A model generated the notes under the pieces. That model had not been told where the DNA came from and ran no database searches. It saw only the letters and a program-made list of their open reading frames with translations. From UBA1219 sp045601425 (lineage in GTDB: Bacteria; Bacteroidota; Bacteroidia; Bacteroidales; P3), in the NCBI GenBank assembly GCA_045601425.1, contig JAZRZP010000023.1, positions 1 through 13,079 of the forward strand: a stretch of 13,079 bases of DNA, given 5' to 3'. This document shows, in pieces, positions 6,701 through 13,079 of this stretch. Made by a program: the position numbers and the translations under genes. The number at the start of each line of letters is the position of its first letter. The first letter of the stretch is position 1.

Positions 6701-9621
6701 CAAGCCGTGCGTACATAAGCCTTGTATGCAGTCTGTGGCTGGAGTCCGGTAATAAAGAAATTCGAAGAATTGGTAACTACGGTAGTTCCCGCACCTCTAC
6801 CCGGGGTAAAGTTCGATGTTCCTGCCCTGTATTCCGTAATCCAATTATTTGCCGGTGAAGAAATCACGTCGACATTCACCTGTCTGCTTGCAACCGAAAG
6901 CACCGTGGGTATGGGACGTCGGCAGTCGGGCGGAGCCACACAGCGCGCATGCAATTCAAAACCACTCATTTCTGCTCCCATGTCGGAAGTAAATTCCAAC
7001 GTCAGCGGGCCTATGGTGGAAGTACAGTTCAAAATTCCAGTACCGCTGACACGTGCCAGTCGCGTCCCTGAGACATTTGCTCCGTCGTAGACGTTAATGT
7101 AATCGTAACCCGATTCGGTAGAATATGTACCGGTTATGTTTATCACGGAATCGGTAGTCATCGGGTATATGGTGACCTTTCCGTTGCTGCTCGGTTCGTA
7201 GGCCTGCATTCTGCCTCCGTTGTCATAAATCACTGCATCACACAGATAGTAAGTTTCTTCGCCCAAATACGGCACTATAACCGTTCCTGGAGTTACCGAA
7301 ACCGGTGTGGCGTTCCACATGCTTGACTCTGCACTGCAGTTGGAGCGTACATAAATATCGTATGTCGTATCCACGCTCAGCCCCGAAAGTGTGTAGAACG
7401 TGTCGGTAACATCGGTAATGTGCACGCCCTCTATGTATGGGCTGAAACCTGTCGGACCGTAGGCTATATCCCAAGATCTGGCTGGTGCCGGATGCGATTT
7501 CCACGAAATGCGTATGTCGTCGGGATCATAGGTCGAGTGAACCCTCAATTCTGTCGGCTTCGGACAAGTCGGAATTCTGTCAACCACAAGATCGTCGAAG
7601 TAAAAATACATGTAATACTGCGTTCCTTCGGTCATGCCCTTGAATGCGATGAATTTGCCGTTGCCGTTGTAATTTGCAAGGGAATAGGTGTAATCAACCC
7701 AACCGCTCGTACTGCCGAAATTTATGATGTCCAATGTGTCGAAGGTTTCTATATCCGACGAATCGGTCATTATGCCGAATGCTACCTTATTGGCATAACT
7801 TGTTGAACTGTAAGGCCTTGCTATTCGACACGAAACCTGAAGAGTATTGAGCGGGAACAAATTCTGATCTATTTCCGGTATGGCGAAATAATTGTAGTAG
7901 TTCGCCGGTACCGATGAAGAGTAGGTGTACATGTGAACCGTGTTCGAACCGCCGTACGAAGTTATCGACGGATACGAAGAACTGTAGTTGCAGTAACTCC
8001 TCCAGCACGGCAGTTTAGAACTCAGGGTGGAAGACGTAAGACCTTCGAAATTTTCCACGAACGGCATTGTGCTTATCTTGCCGCAGCTTGTACGGAACTG
8101 CAATGAATACGAGCGGTTGTGACTGCCGTTGGCACAATTCGATGTTACATAAACTTCGTAACATGTATTCGGACTGAGACCCGAAAGCATCGTGTTGGTA
8201 CCTGTCACATGCACCGTAGTTCCGCTTCCACGCGGGAATCCCGGAGTACCATATTCCACATCGTACGAAGATGCAGAACCCTGCCATGTTATCGCAGCCT
8301 GTGTGGCATAAGTTGTTGTTACGCGCAGGTTGGTAGGACGCTGGCAGCCCGGTATCGTATCCACCGTTATGTCGTCAATGTAGGCATAGCAGTAAGTTGC
8401 CGTCTTCAGTGCAATATACTTTCCTCTGCCGGTATAGTATTGCAACGGCACGTCAAAAGCCTGCCACATGCTTGCAACCGTTGAATTACGCTGTGCCACG
8501 GCGACAAAAGTCGACGGGTCGTTGGGGTCTGTCATCACGCCAACCTGAATGGCATAATTGCTGGAAGTATATGAACTATACATCCAAAACGACACCTGCA
8601 AGGAATTTATGGTATCTTCAAACGGAGGCAATACCAGTATCGAATACGGGGAATTATTGTTGTAACCGTAAAAATACATTGACTTGGTTCCGGAATGGCT
8701 GTAACTTGTGTTCACGTACGGATACATGGTTGAGGACTGGTAGTTGGTGTGCCTGTTCCAGCACGGATCTATTGTCGAACTTATCGATGATGAGGACGTC
8801 CAACTTTCGAAATCCTGAACATATGGCAAACTTGATATCGGTTCGCAACTTGTTCTGAACGTGTATGAAATCCAAACGCTGGTATCGCCGTTGGGGCAGT
8901 ACGACTGCAAATAGAGAGTGTAGTATGTCTGCGGCTGCAGGCCTATCAGAGAATATACCGTATCGGTGATGAAGTCTGACGTTCCCGTGCCGCGTGCAAA
9001 GCCCTGCGGTCCGTACTCTATGCCTGTAGAGCTCTGTCCGTTCCATGAAAACTCGGCGGAATAAGGACCTATGGCAAGGGGAGTTACGTTTGCTGGACGC
9101 GGACAGTAACCGAGCGAAAGACGCACATTTCTTATAAATGCCGCATCTTCGCCGCTGTTGGTCGATGCATTTTTGGAATAATACCATTCTACCGTATGGG
9201 TGCCGGCTGTAAGTGCCACCGTACAGGAATGATACGTAGCGTCGCTGTAGCCGCTCACTCCTGCGGTGAATTCGGGCAAAGCCATTCCGTCGACCATAAC
9301 ATACAGAGCATCGTAGCTCGCCTGAGACGAAATCTTGTACTCGAACGAGAAATCGGCATCAGCCCCCGACGGCACAACAACCGTTGCGTACATCGACGAC
9401 GTGGAGTTGTGAATATTCCTGTTTCCCGATTTCGCAACCCAGCCGTCACTGGTAAAACTTGCTGTCCACGGATAAGTGTTTTCGGTTGTAAAATGGACAC
9501 TCCGGTCGGGTGAAACAGAGTCCAAATAGGTGCTGCTTTGTGCCATTCCAATCGAATTCATGAGCATTACCGCCAAAAAACACGAAACAATCTTTATTTT
9601 TTCAAAACGTATATTTATCAT
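3733..9621 (-). CDS. Giant T9SS-secreted modular surface protein (FnIII, choice-of-anchor J, CUB)
   Basis: The protein has 1962 residues. Residues 1-27 form a signal peptide (KIK, hydrophobic core, MAQ). Residues 29-170 form a beta-rich jelly-roll-like domain. Nine fibronectin type III modules follow, marked by the repeated Y-V-R-S-x-C...DTS-x-W strand, near 173-258, 426-513, 687-777, 900-990, 1151-1241, 1406-1497, 1597-1686, 1690-1777 and 1780-1869. Between them are four choice-of-anchor-J/MAM-like modules, each from an FE motif (270, 524, 1003, 1252) to a YIDD-type strand (415, 675, 1139, 1394). There is also a CUB-like domain near 785-897 (INVYDG, LTLEFTSD, GFELHARC) and a cysteine-containing module near 1498-1596. 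The end (1885-1962: VTPNP, FTVTDANGK, LDVSGF, KGAYFIHL, EKLIVQ) is a T9SS type A sorting domain. Expected fate: Sec export, outer-membrane passage by the PorU/PorV system, then surface anchoring. No catalytic domain is seen, so adhesion or glycan/protein binding is an inference. It is transcribed alone. Confidence 0.93.
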   Translation of the reverse strand: MINIRFEKIKIVSCFLAVMLMNSIGMAQSSTYLDSVSPDRSVHFTTENTYPWTASFTSDGWVAKSGNRNIHNSTSSMYATVVVPSGADADFSFEYKISSQASYDALYVMVDGMALPEFTAGVSGYSDATYHSCTVALTAGTHTVEWYYSKNASTNSGEDAAFIRNVRLSLGYCPRPANVTPLAIGPYSAEFSWNGQSSTGIEYGPQGFARGTGTSDFITDTVYSLIGLQPQTYYTLYLQSYCPNGDTSVWISYTFRTSCEPISSLPYVQDFESWTSSSSISSTIDPCWNRHTNYQSSTMYPYVNTSYSHSGTKSMYFYGYNNNSPYSILVLPPFEDTINSLQVSFWMYSSYTSSNYAIQVGVMTDPNDPSTFVAVAQRNSTVASMWQAFDVPLQYYTGRGKYIALKTATYCYAYIDDITVDTIPGCQRPTNLRVTTTYATQAAITWQGSASSYDVEYGTPGFPRGSGTTVHVTGTNTMLSGLSPNTCYEVYVTSNCANGSHNRSYSLQFRTSCGKISTMPFVENFEGLTSSTLSSKLPCWRSYCNYSSSYPSITSYGGSNTVHMYTYSSSVPANYYNYFAIPEIDQNLFPLNTLQVSCRIARPYSSTSYANKVAFGIMTDSSDIETFDTLDIINFGSTSGWVDYTYSLANYNGNGKFIAFKGMTEGTQYYMYFYFDDLVVDRIPTCPKPTELRVHSTYDPDDIRISWKSHPAPARSWDIAYGPTGFSPYIEGVHITDVTDTFYTLSGLSVDTTYDIYVRSNCSAESSMWNATPVSVTPGTVIVPYLGEETYYLCDAVIYDNGGRMQAYEPSSNGKVTIYPMTTDSVINITGTYSTESGYDYINVYDGANVSGTRLARVSGTGILNCTSTIGPLTLEFTSDMGAEMSGFELHARCVAPPDCRRPIPTVLSVASRQVNVDVISSPANNWITEYRAGTSNFTPGRGAGTTVVTNSSNFFITGLQPQTAYKAYVRTACGGNDTSDWSYAFTFTTPCDPDTVLPVVEDFESYSNNVQISCWSHSSNTYPRTRIWPALSSNKTYILFSQQPNTLSYTAIKKIETSYPLQDLHLKFKLFGIDSASVFKVGIMTNPNDYTTFTQVASFNVPDDYDWHNYDIPLSSYQGQDGYIAFSAINPYRTSSVYIDNLIIDTMQTCAVPTGVTSSQTGNDITLSWNGQGASEWLVQFGRRGFQTGTEPSYYTATPSMTVSRLLFDPNTEYDVYVRSICSASDTSEWSLNPYRFVPQCDVWTLPHTENFETYIGSPYSNYKRVMPVCWNMVNTDAPTAFYAPQIYEDTVKSLTGRYSLLLNSSSVIATPAIDNPLDSTMVEFFMNVEKISTGLVVGIAEDTAFIPFDTLFNTRANEYQLHNVVFNGYTGNSHNIGFRNISTVACDTMRVYIDSLTAMQRPACAGPNHLAVGNVTAHTAHVSWTERGAATSWIIEYDTIGFTLGTGHSITVNTNPYVLTGLDSNLTYEVYVRSICPDGDTSDWITFPTEFTLPRCDESCVYTLNLISPSGGFFDAEILMSYNEIDTLVYGLRAGTSASNTIIACPEEILYFSWKSGRADDRCYFVLLHGEDTLYESGNQTEGLFYTLTCNSNDSCPRPGNLAVSCVDYQTVDASWSGTGNYAVACQQTGTANIIVQDTVRTNNYLNTYRISSLDPDVMYTWRVRNLCYVDSLSDWEVLNFKIADNICVEPINLALDQNSLSHNSAKLRWHSFANNNSWQLRCFSYTSGFDSIYQLNDSVYTLRGLSSGVNYYATVRGVCASSANSVWSDTVAFITDVCDTVSEVSVSQITNNSAVVTWSADNLQTRWEVDYGTQGFPVGYGNTSQTTSKTYRITGLNPGTVYDVYVRNVCGSDYFSVWSPKVRFKTTGTSSISTVESNGVQMTVTPNPATYSAHIAVEGISGETVFTVTDANGKVRLHETVTCNGTLDRKLDVSGFAKGAYFIHLTNEKTSIVEKLIVQ

Positions 9622-9679
9622 ATATATCTGATTTTTAACAACATACTACACCCAAACCCACCAAAATCCGGGTCTGGTA

Positions 9680-9711
9680 CAAAATTACAAATTTACTCTT
9701 TTTTCGGCAAA
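9680..9711 (-). promoter_or_regulatory. Promoter of the giant surface protein gene
   Basis: Read on the minus strand: TTTG (9711-9708), exactly 20 bases, then TAATTTTG (9687-9680). Both boxes match the Bacteroidota consensus. The start codon at 9621 is about 50 bases from the expected transcription start, and no Shine-Dalgarno sequence precedes it. Confidence 0.8.
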
Positions 9712-9759
9712 CAAACAAATATTTTCCGTTTTTTATTTGCCAGACACAAACGGCAGTTC

Positions 9760-9794
9760 AAAAAAAAGAGCCGCAGCTCTGCGACTCTCTCTTT
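9760..9794 (-). terminator. Terminator of the restriction-modification operon
   Basis: On the minus strand AAAGAG-(A)-GTCGCA type arms pair around a GAGC loop with one C-A mismatch, then run into eight T (complement of A 9760-9767). It is about 130 bases past the methyltransferase stop. The segment 9795-9921 in between is AT-rich, with no gene seen. Confidence 0.6.
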
Positions 9795-9921
9795 GGATTT
9801 GTATCGTTTGCTGAAGTAAAACTTCTATTCAACACAAAAATGCCATCTCTAAACATATAAGAACATACAAAAAAGTTCATTCTCTGCGTATATTCATTTT
9901 TACGAATTTGACATACAGACT

Positions 9922-10791
9922 TCATAATTTCTCTACTTTCGATATTCTACTATCTGCAATAAATTTGTATTCTCTAGAAATTTCAAAACCGACAAAATGC
10001 CTTTTATTCTTTAATGCAGCTACTGCCGTAGTACCAGAGCCAATAAACGGATCTAATACAACATCTCCTTCAAAACTATATAAATTTATCAAACGATGTG
10101 GCAATTCTTCTGGGAACGGAGCTGGGTGATTTACTCGTTTCGCACTTTCTGTATTCATTACCCAAATACTCTTCGTCCATTCCAAAAAATCATTTCTACT
10201 AATTGTACTAACACCTTTTTCCCGTGACATACAGCCCTTACTAAACACCAAAATATACTCATGTACATCCCTCAATGTTGGATTTGATGCAGACATCCAA
10301 CTTCCCCAAGCGCAAGATCCTCCAGCTGAAGCTGCTTTATTCCAAATAATCTGTCCTCTGTTATTAAATCCAATTGCCGTCATAATTTCCGTAATGTAAG
10401 TTGTCAGTGGAATATATGGTTTTCTACCAATATTAGCTATATTCACGCACGCTCTACCACCATCAACCATTACCCTATATATTTCCTTCATAACGCTTTC
10501 AATCAAATCAAGATATTCTCTTAACGTAAGATTTTGATCATATTCTTTTGTAACATTGTAAGGAGGCGATGTTATCATCAGATGCACACTATTGTCTGGC
10601 AACTCCTGCATATGTTCTGAAGTATGTAAAAATATATTATCCAAAATATCCTCATTCAAAAAATTTATTGTTTTATCTTCTGCTTCGCGAATGATTATTC
10701 CATCATAAAGATTCGAACTATAAAATTTATCAGAATTATGATTTTCTCTTTTTGAAACTCCAAAAGAAGATGTTGTTGTCTGTTTTTTCAT
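9922..10791 (-). CDS. Type II DNA methyltransferase, beta-class N4/N6 amino-methyltransferase
   Basis: The protein has 289 residues. The catalytic motif TSPPYN lies at 74-79 and the AdoMet-binding motif DPFIGSGT at 247-254, followed by VGFE at 268-270. Motif IV before motif I, with the recognition region between them, is the beta arrangement of N6-adenine and N4-cytosine methyltransferases. SPPY occurs in both chemistries, so the base modified is not decided, and the recognition sequence cannot be read from the protein. The segment HPAPFPEELPHRLI (222-235) before motif I is typical of this group. It should protect host DNA from the endonuclease whose stop codon lies 2 bases upstream, so the two are translated from one message. 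The DNA is much more AT-rich than its flanks (17 G+C in the 60 bases from 10681), suggesting horizontal acquisition. No promoter is seen inside the endonuclease gene that would express it separately. Confidence 0.93.
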   Translation of the reverse strand: MKKQTTTSSFGVSKRENHNSDKFYSSNLYDGIIIREAEDKTINFLNEDILDNIFLHTSEHMQELPDNSVHLMITSPPYNVTKEYDQNLTLREYLDLIESVMKEIYRVMVDGGRACVNIANIGRKPYIPLTTYITEIMTAIGFNNRGQIIWNKAASAGGSCAWGSWMSASNPTLRDVHEYILVFSKGCMSREKGVSTISRNDFLEWTKSIWVMNTESAKRVNHPAPFPEELPHRLINLYSFEGDVVLDPFIGSGTTAVAALKNKRHFVGFEISREYKFIADSRISKVEKL

Positions 10792-10793
10792 AA

Positions 10794-11654
10794 TTACGCA
10801 TTAATCAATTCAACAAATTTTTGTCCTTTTAATTCATCTGTCTGTTCTTTGCTAGCTATTGCGATCAAATTTCCCAGCACTTTATTGCTTAGCATTGAAC
10901 TAAAATAATTCAAATTTGAATTAAGAATATTAGCAATATATTCTTCGAGAATCTTTATATCTCCATATGTTTCAAAACCTCCATCAAGTGTCTTTTGAAT
11001 AAAATTTCCGTTGGTTGGATTTGGATAAAGTGACATAAATTTTTGAATTATACCATTCTTCTTAAGGCAATCAACCTTTTTTGCATAGTTACTTGTAATT
11101 GGGGAATTTCCAATAATGATAATAGGTATACGCTTCCCAAAAGAACTATCAACCCTAATATTTATTGATTTACCTATTGCCTTCAACATGCTGTCAGAAC
11201 GTAGCAATGAAGGATTCCCCTTGTGTGTAGTATAATCACCATTAAAGCGAAATTTGTCACATGATGAATTTTTATCATACAAATAATTGTTCACTATTCC
11301 CATCTTTATTTCAAAAATAAGTTTGATATTTTCTGGTCTCTGTTCTTTGGAATCAGAAGTACAAAAAGCCAAATCTGCAGCACTATGTGATGTCAGACCA
11401 ATTTCATTACAAACAACACCATTAACAGCGTAAAGATTATTTTGCCTTGCGATTGAATCAAATAAATCCTTGCACCAAGACTCTGTTTTTGCACCAATAA
11501 GTGCATTTCTTGCCTGGGGTGTACTTACTTGAACATTTGTATTTTTTGGAGCAAATGCATAGTATTGATCATTTACGTTCACCATAAGGTGATCTATGCT
11601 TGCCAATTGACTTGCATCATTAAAGAACTTTACTTCATCATTTATTGTCCACAT
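10794..11654 (-). CDS. Type II restriction endonuclease, PD-(D/E)XK fold
   Basis: This 286-residue protein lies directly upstream of the methyltransferase and is presumably its partner nuclease. Residues E58 (in KTESW), D94 (in SAADLAF), E115 and K117 (in IFEIKMG) are spaced like the E...D-x(20)-E-x-K active site of PD-(D/E)XK endonucleases, which cut DNA with Mg2+. The rest is predicted mixed alpha/beta, with a hydrophobic strand IPIIIIG near 177 and a helical C-terminus. I do not recognise the specific family or target. Assignment as the cognate enzyme rests on position, the shared AT-rich composition and the ExK motif. The endonuclease comes before the methyltransferase and no controller (C) protein gene is seen. 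The start ATG 11654 gives the full frame; the next in-frame ATG is residue 24. Confidence 0.8.
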   Translation of the reverse strand: MWTINDEVKFFNDASQLASIDHLMVNVNDQYYAFAPKNTNVQVSTPQARNALIGAKTESWCKDLFDSIARQNNLYAVNGVVCNEIGLTSHSAADLAFCTSDSKEQRPENIKLIFEIKMGIVNNYLYDKNSSCDKFRFNGDYTTHKGNPSLLRSDSMLKAIGKSINIRVDSSFGKRIPIIIIGNSPITSNYAKKVDCLKKNGIIQKFMSLYPNPTNGNFIQKTLDGGFETYGDIKILEEYIANILNSNLNYFSSMLSNKVLGNLIAIASKEQTDELKGQKFVELINA

Positions 11655-11675
11655 ATTTCTGCGTTTTTAGCCTTT

Positions 11676-11708
11676 GCAACTTATGCGGATTTGTAGGAAC
11701 TCAACAAA
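11676..11708 (-). promoter_or_regulatory. Weak candidate proximal promoter for the restriction operon
   Basis: On the minus strand TTTG (11708-11705), 21 bases, then TAAGTTGC (11683-11676). The second box lacks one T compared with TAnnTTTG. If used, it would give a leader of only about 15-20 bases, bypassing the palindrome. Confidence 0.25.
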
Positions 11709-11740
11709 CGAAAAACAAGAAAGCGTGAACTTCACTTATC

Positions 11741-11857
11741 AAGTTCTTCGGTGTTGGCGTACCTACAATTATCAATAAGTCCTGTCCACGCAAAACGCAG
11801 ACATTCGCTGAACTTATTCGAGACAATTGAGTTTCAAAGCGCCAACTTTAAGAACTT
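11741..11857 (-). repeat. 117-base imperfect palindrome, possible structured leader RNA
   Basis: Nested complementary arms, on the plus strand: AAGTTCTT (11741-11748) with AAGAACTT (11850-11857); GTTGGCG (11753-11759) with CGCCAAC (11840-11846); CAATT (11766-11770) with AATTG (11825-11829); AATAAGT (11774-11780) with ACTTATT (11812-11818); TGTCCACG (11783-11790) with CGCAGACA (11796-11803, two non-Watson-Crick pairs). The order is that of one long hairpin. In addition GAACTT at 11727-11732 can pair with AAGTTC 11741-11746, competing with the outer arm. It lies between the distal -7 box (11966) and the endonuclease start, so it would form in that message. No known family is recognised. Confidence 0.65.
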
Positions 11858-11965
11858 CCGAACAAATAGCAAATGCTATGGTTAATATTTTATGTTTATT
11901 ATTTTACACCTTTTTTATTATGAATCAATCTGTTAAGTGTATTTATTTATCAAACTGTTATTTTG

Positions 11966-11973
11966 CAAATATA
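11966..11973 (-). promoter_or_regulatory. Candidate distal -7 box for the restriction operon
   Basis: TATATTTG on the minus strand fits TAnnTTTG. No TTTG is present 19-21 bases upstream. A transcript from here would carry a 5' leader of about 300 bases containing the 117-base palindrome before the endonuclease ATG at 11654. Confidence 0.35.
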
Positions 11974-12019
11974 CAAAAAATCTAAAAATCAATCCTACGC
12001 TGCAAAAAAAAATCAGATG

Positions 12020-12835
12020 TCAGTTCTTACCCAACGAAGCGAACGGGCATTTTTTCCCGATACACTGGTTGTTGAACTGACTGCGCGAACAGCGCACCTT
12101 GGTTTTTTCCATCTCAACGCCGAGGTTTTCTTTAACGAAATCGACAGCCGTCAATATGGAGAGGTAGGAATCCCGCTTACAGCAACGTGGTCCGCCGTTG
12201 AGTGCCACCTGTTCAAGAGCTCTCGCGGTCATAAGGTTGCAGAGACGCCACGTATCAGTAGAAAGAGGCGTGTTGCGAGTAACTACAGACATAAAAATGC
12301 CCGTACTGATGCTGGCTCCACAAGCACCCATATATCCACAGGCACCACCCGGCACCTGACGACCCCGTTCCACCACCTCAACGAGAGCCGACTCCATATC
12401 CAGCTTTGCAGTATCAGGCAGACAATTGTTGTAAGCCGTCAGCAGTGCGGCACCTACCAGCACATGATGCTCCGGACCATGCATGTGGCAGAAAGGCTGC
12501 GACATCATCCTCTCCAGAACCTCAACAGGATTGCGTGAAGTTTCATTCATGCACAAGACTATAATGGAATCCATACCAGCCATGTGACACTGGCTGCAGA
12601 CGTAATGACCATCAACACAGCGTGTCTTGCTTGGCTCCTGCAAATGACAAATGACACATTCCATCATCGTGTCCTGCTGCAGATATTCAAGCGGAGCACC
12701 GCAAATAAGGCATTCTTCACCAGATTTATTACTACTCTTTTGCATCAGTTTTTCCTCCTTGCATCCATCTCCATTGCAGTTCATGGCAAGTACTGCAACA
12801 CAACAGATAAGTATAATTTTAACTTTGTTCAACAT
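12020..12835 (-). CDS. DUF5714 cysteine-rich protein, possible lipoprotein
   Basis: The protein has 271 residues from ATG 12835. Residues 42-83 carry three CxxC pairs (C42/45, C60/63, C80/83), a zinc-ribbon or metal-binding pattern. They are followed by FCHMHGPEHHVLVGAALLTA near 115-134, a glycine- and cysteine-rich PGGACGYMGACGAS near 162-175, GGPRCCKRDS near 214-223, and a C-terminal set C249/C258/C263. This is the DUF5714 layout, and its biochemical function is unknown. Residues 1-20 (MLNKVKIILICCVAVLAMNC) look like a lipoprotein signal with C20 as the lipid cysteine, unusual for this family, which I know as cytoplasmic-looking proteins. An internal ATG at 12745 (residue 31), preceded by a perfect AAGGAGG, would give a 241-residue protein without the signal. 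Both starts are defensible. It appears to be a single-gene unit between the restriction island and the rRNA operon. Confidence 0.85.
   Translation of the reverse strand: MLNKVKIILICCVAVLAMNCNGDGCKEEKLMQKSSNKSGEECLICGAPLEYLQQDTMMECVICHLQEPSKTRCVDGHYVCSQCHMAGMDSIIVLCMNETSRNPVEVLERMMSQPFCHMHGPEHHVLVGAALLTAYNNCLPDTAKLDMESALVEVVERGRQVPGGACGYMGACGASISTGIFMSVVTRNTPLSTDTWRLCNLMTARALEQVALNGGPRCCKRDSYLSILTAVDFVKENLGVEMEKTKVRCSRSQFNNQCIGKKCPFASLGKN
12754..12760 (-). promoter_or_regulatory. Shine-Dalgarno-like AAGGAGG before an internal ATG of the DUF5714 gene
   Basis: AAGGAGG on the minus strand lies 8 bases before ATG 12745-12743. It would favour a start at residue 31, just ahead of the conserved CLICGAPL. 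Bacteroidota rarely use such sites, and the same bases encode Lys-Glu-Glu, so it may be coincidence. Confidence 0.35.
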
Positions 12836-12938
12836 TACAGAAAACCATTTTCAGCATATAACGGAGAATCGCCGACAATATTATTCCTGCGTCAATTCTT
12901 GCCGGCGTTATCCGGGGATACCAGCCCCCCCTTCAGAC

Positions 12939-12969
12939 AAAAAAAAGGAGTTCCTTTTGGAACTCCTTT
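12939..12969 (-). terminator. Intrinsic terminator of the rRNA operon
   Basis: A perfect 11-bp stem, AAAGGAGTTCC (12944-12954) with GGAACTCCTTT (12959-12969), has a 4-base loop. On the minus strand it is followed by a run of eight T (complement of A 12939-12946). It lies just past the 5S rRNA 3' end. Confidence 0.9.
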
Positions 12970-12976
12970 AAAAAAG

Positions 12977-13079
<103 letters not shown>

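Larger units (their letters stand above)
11655..12019. other. Gene-free 365-base region upstream of the restriction operon
   Basis: No coding frame of interest on either strand. It holds a weak proximal promoter candidate (11676-11708, -), a 117-base imperfect palindrome (11741-11857), a 14-base palindrome ATAGCA-AA-TGCTAT (11866-11879) and a -7 box (11966-11973, -). A T-run follows the DUF5714 stop on the minus strand, without a clear hairpin. Confidence 0.7.

Noticed and set aside
6295..6858. 187-codon and similar + strand frames inside the giant gene
   Set aside because: They are antisense to a continuous 1962-codon gene with clear repeated domains, and none shows a family pattern.
11741..11857. 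Integron attC site
   Set aside because: Length and imperfect palindromy are suggestive, but the order is GTT first and AAC last, opposite to RYYYAAC...GTTRRRY, the core bases do not fit, and no second site or integrase is present.
11963..12538. 191-codon frame on the + strand over the DUF5714 gene
   Set aside because: Antisense to a conserved cysteine-rich gene; no recognisable domain.
12826..12833. Consensus-like -7 boxes on the + strand near the DUF5714 start
   Set aside because: A TAACTTTG lies inside the 5' end of the gene on the opposite strand, with no gene downstream on that strand; chance in AT-rich DNA is likely.

Overview
The window looks chromosomal and comes from a member of the Bacteroidota, most likely a Bacteroidales-type lineage with a type IX secretion system (T9SS). 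The evidence is a giant secreted protein ending in a T9SS type A sorting domain, promoters of the Bacteroidota form (TTTG, about 20 bases, TAnnTTTG), mostly no Shine-Dalgarno sequences before genes, and a DUF1573 fragment. The species cannot be named from this sequence.

Layout. Bases 1-182 are the 3' end of a DUF1573 gene (+). Bases 183-1240 are gene-poor: two copies of a promoter-like module (about 198-228 and 982-1012), four terminator-type hairpins, a possible 22-codon peptide gene, and a small two-helix membrane protein gene that looks broken by a one-base frameshift (705-931). Next come prfB (1241-2351, + strand, with the programmed +1 frameshift at codon 22) and purD (2365-3651, +), 13 bases apart and probably co-transcribed. 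A two-way terminator separates purD from a convergent 1962-residue modular surface protein (3733-9621, -). Its own promoter lies at 9680-9711. Bases 9622-9921 hold that promoter, the terminator of the next operon (9760-9794) and nothing else I can recognise.

Bases 9922-11654 (-) are an AT-rich two-gene restriction-modification operon: a PD-(D/E)XK endonuclease first, then a beta-type amino-methyltransferase 2 bases later. Upstream of it (11655-12019) is a gene-free stretch holding a 117-base imperfect palindrome that could act as a structured 5' leader. Then come a DUF5714 cysteine-rich protein (12020-12835, -) with a possible lipoprotein signal, and the 3' part of a 5S rRNA gene (about 12977 to the window end, -) with its terminator. 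An rRNA operon therefore enters from the right.

The chromosomal core genes (prfB, purD, 5S) are ordinary. The accessory content is the T9SS surface protein and the restriction-modification island beside the rRNA operon. The least explained pieces are the palindromic leader of the restriction operon and the duplicated promoter-plus-terminator modules upstream of prfB.
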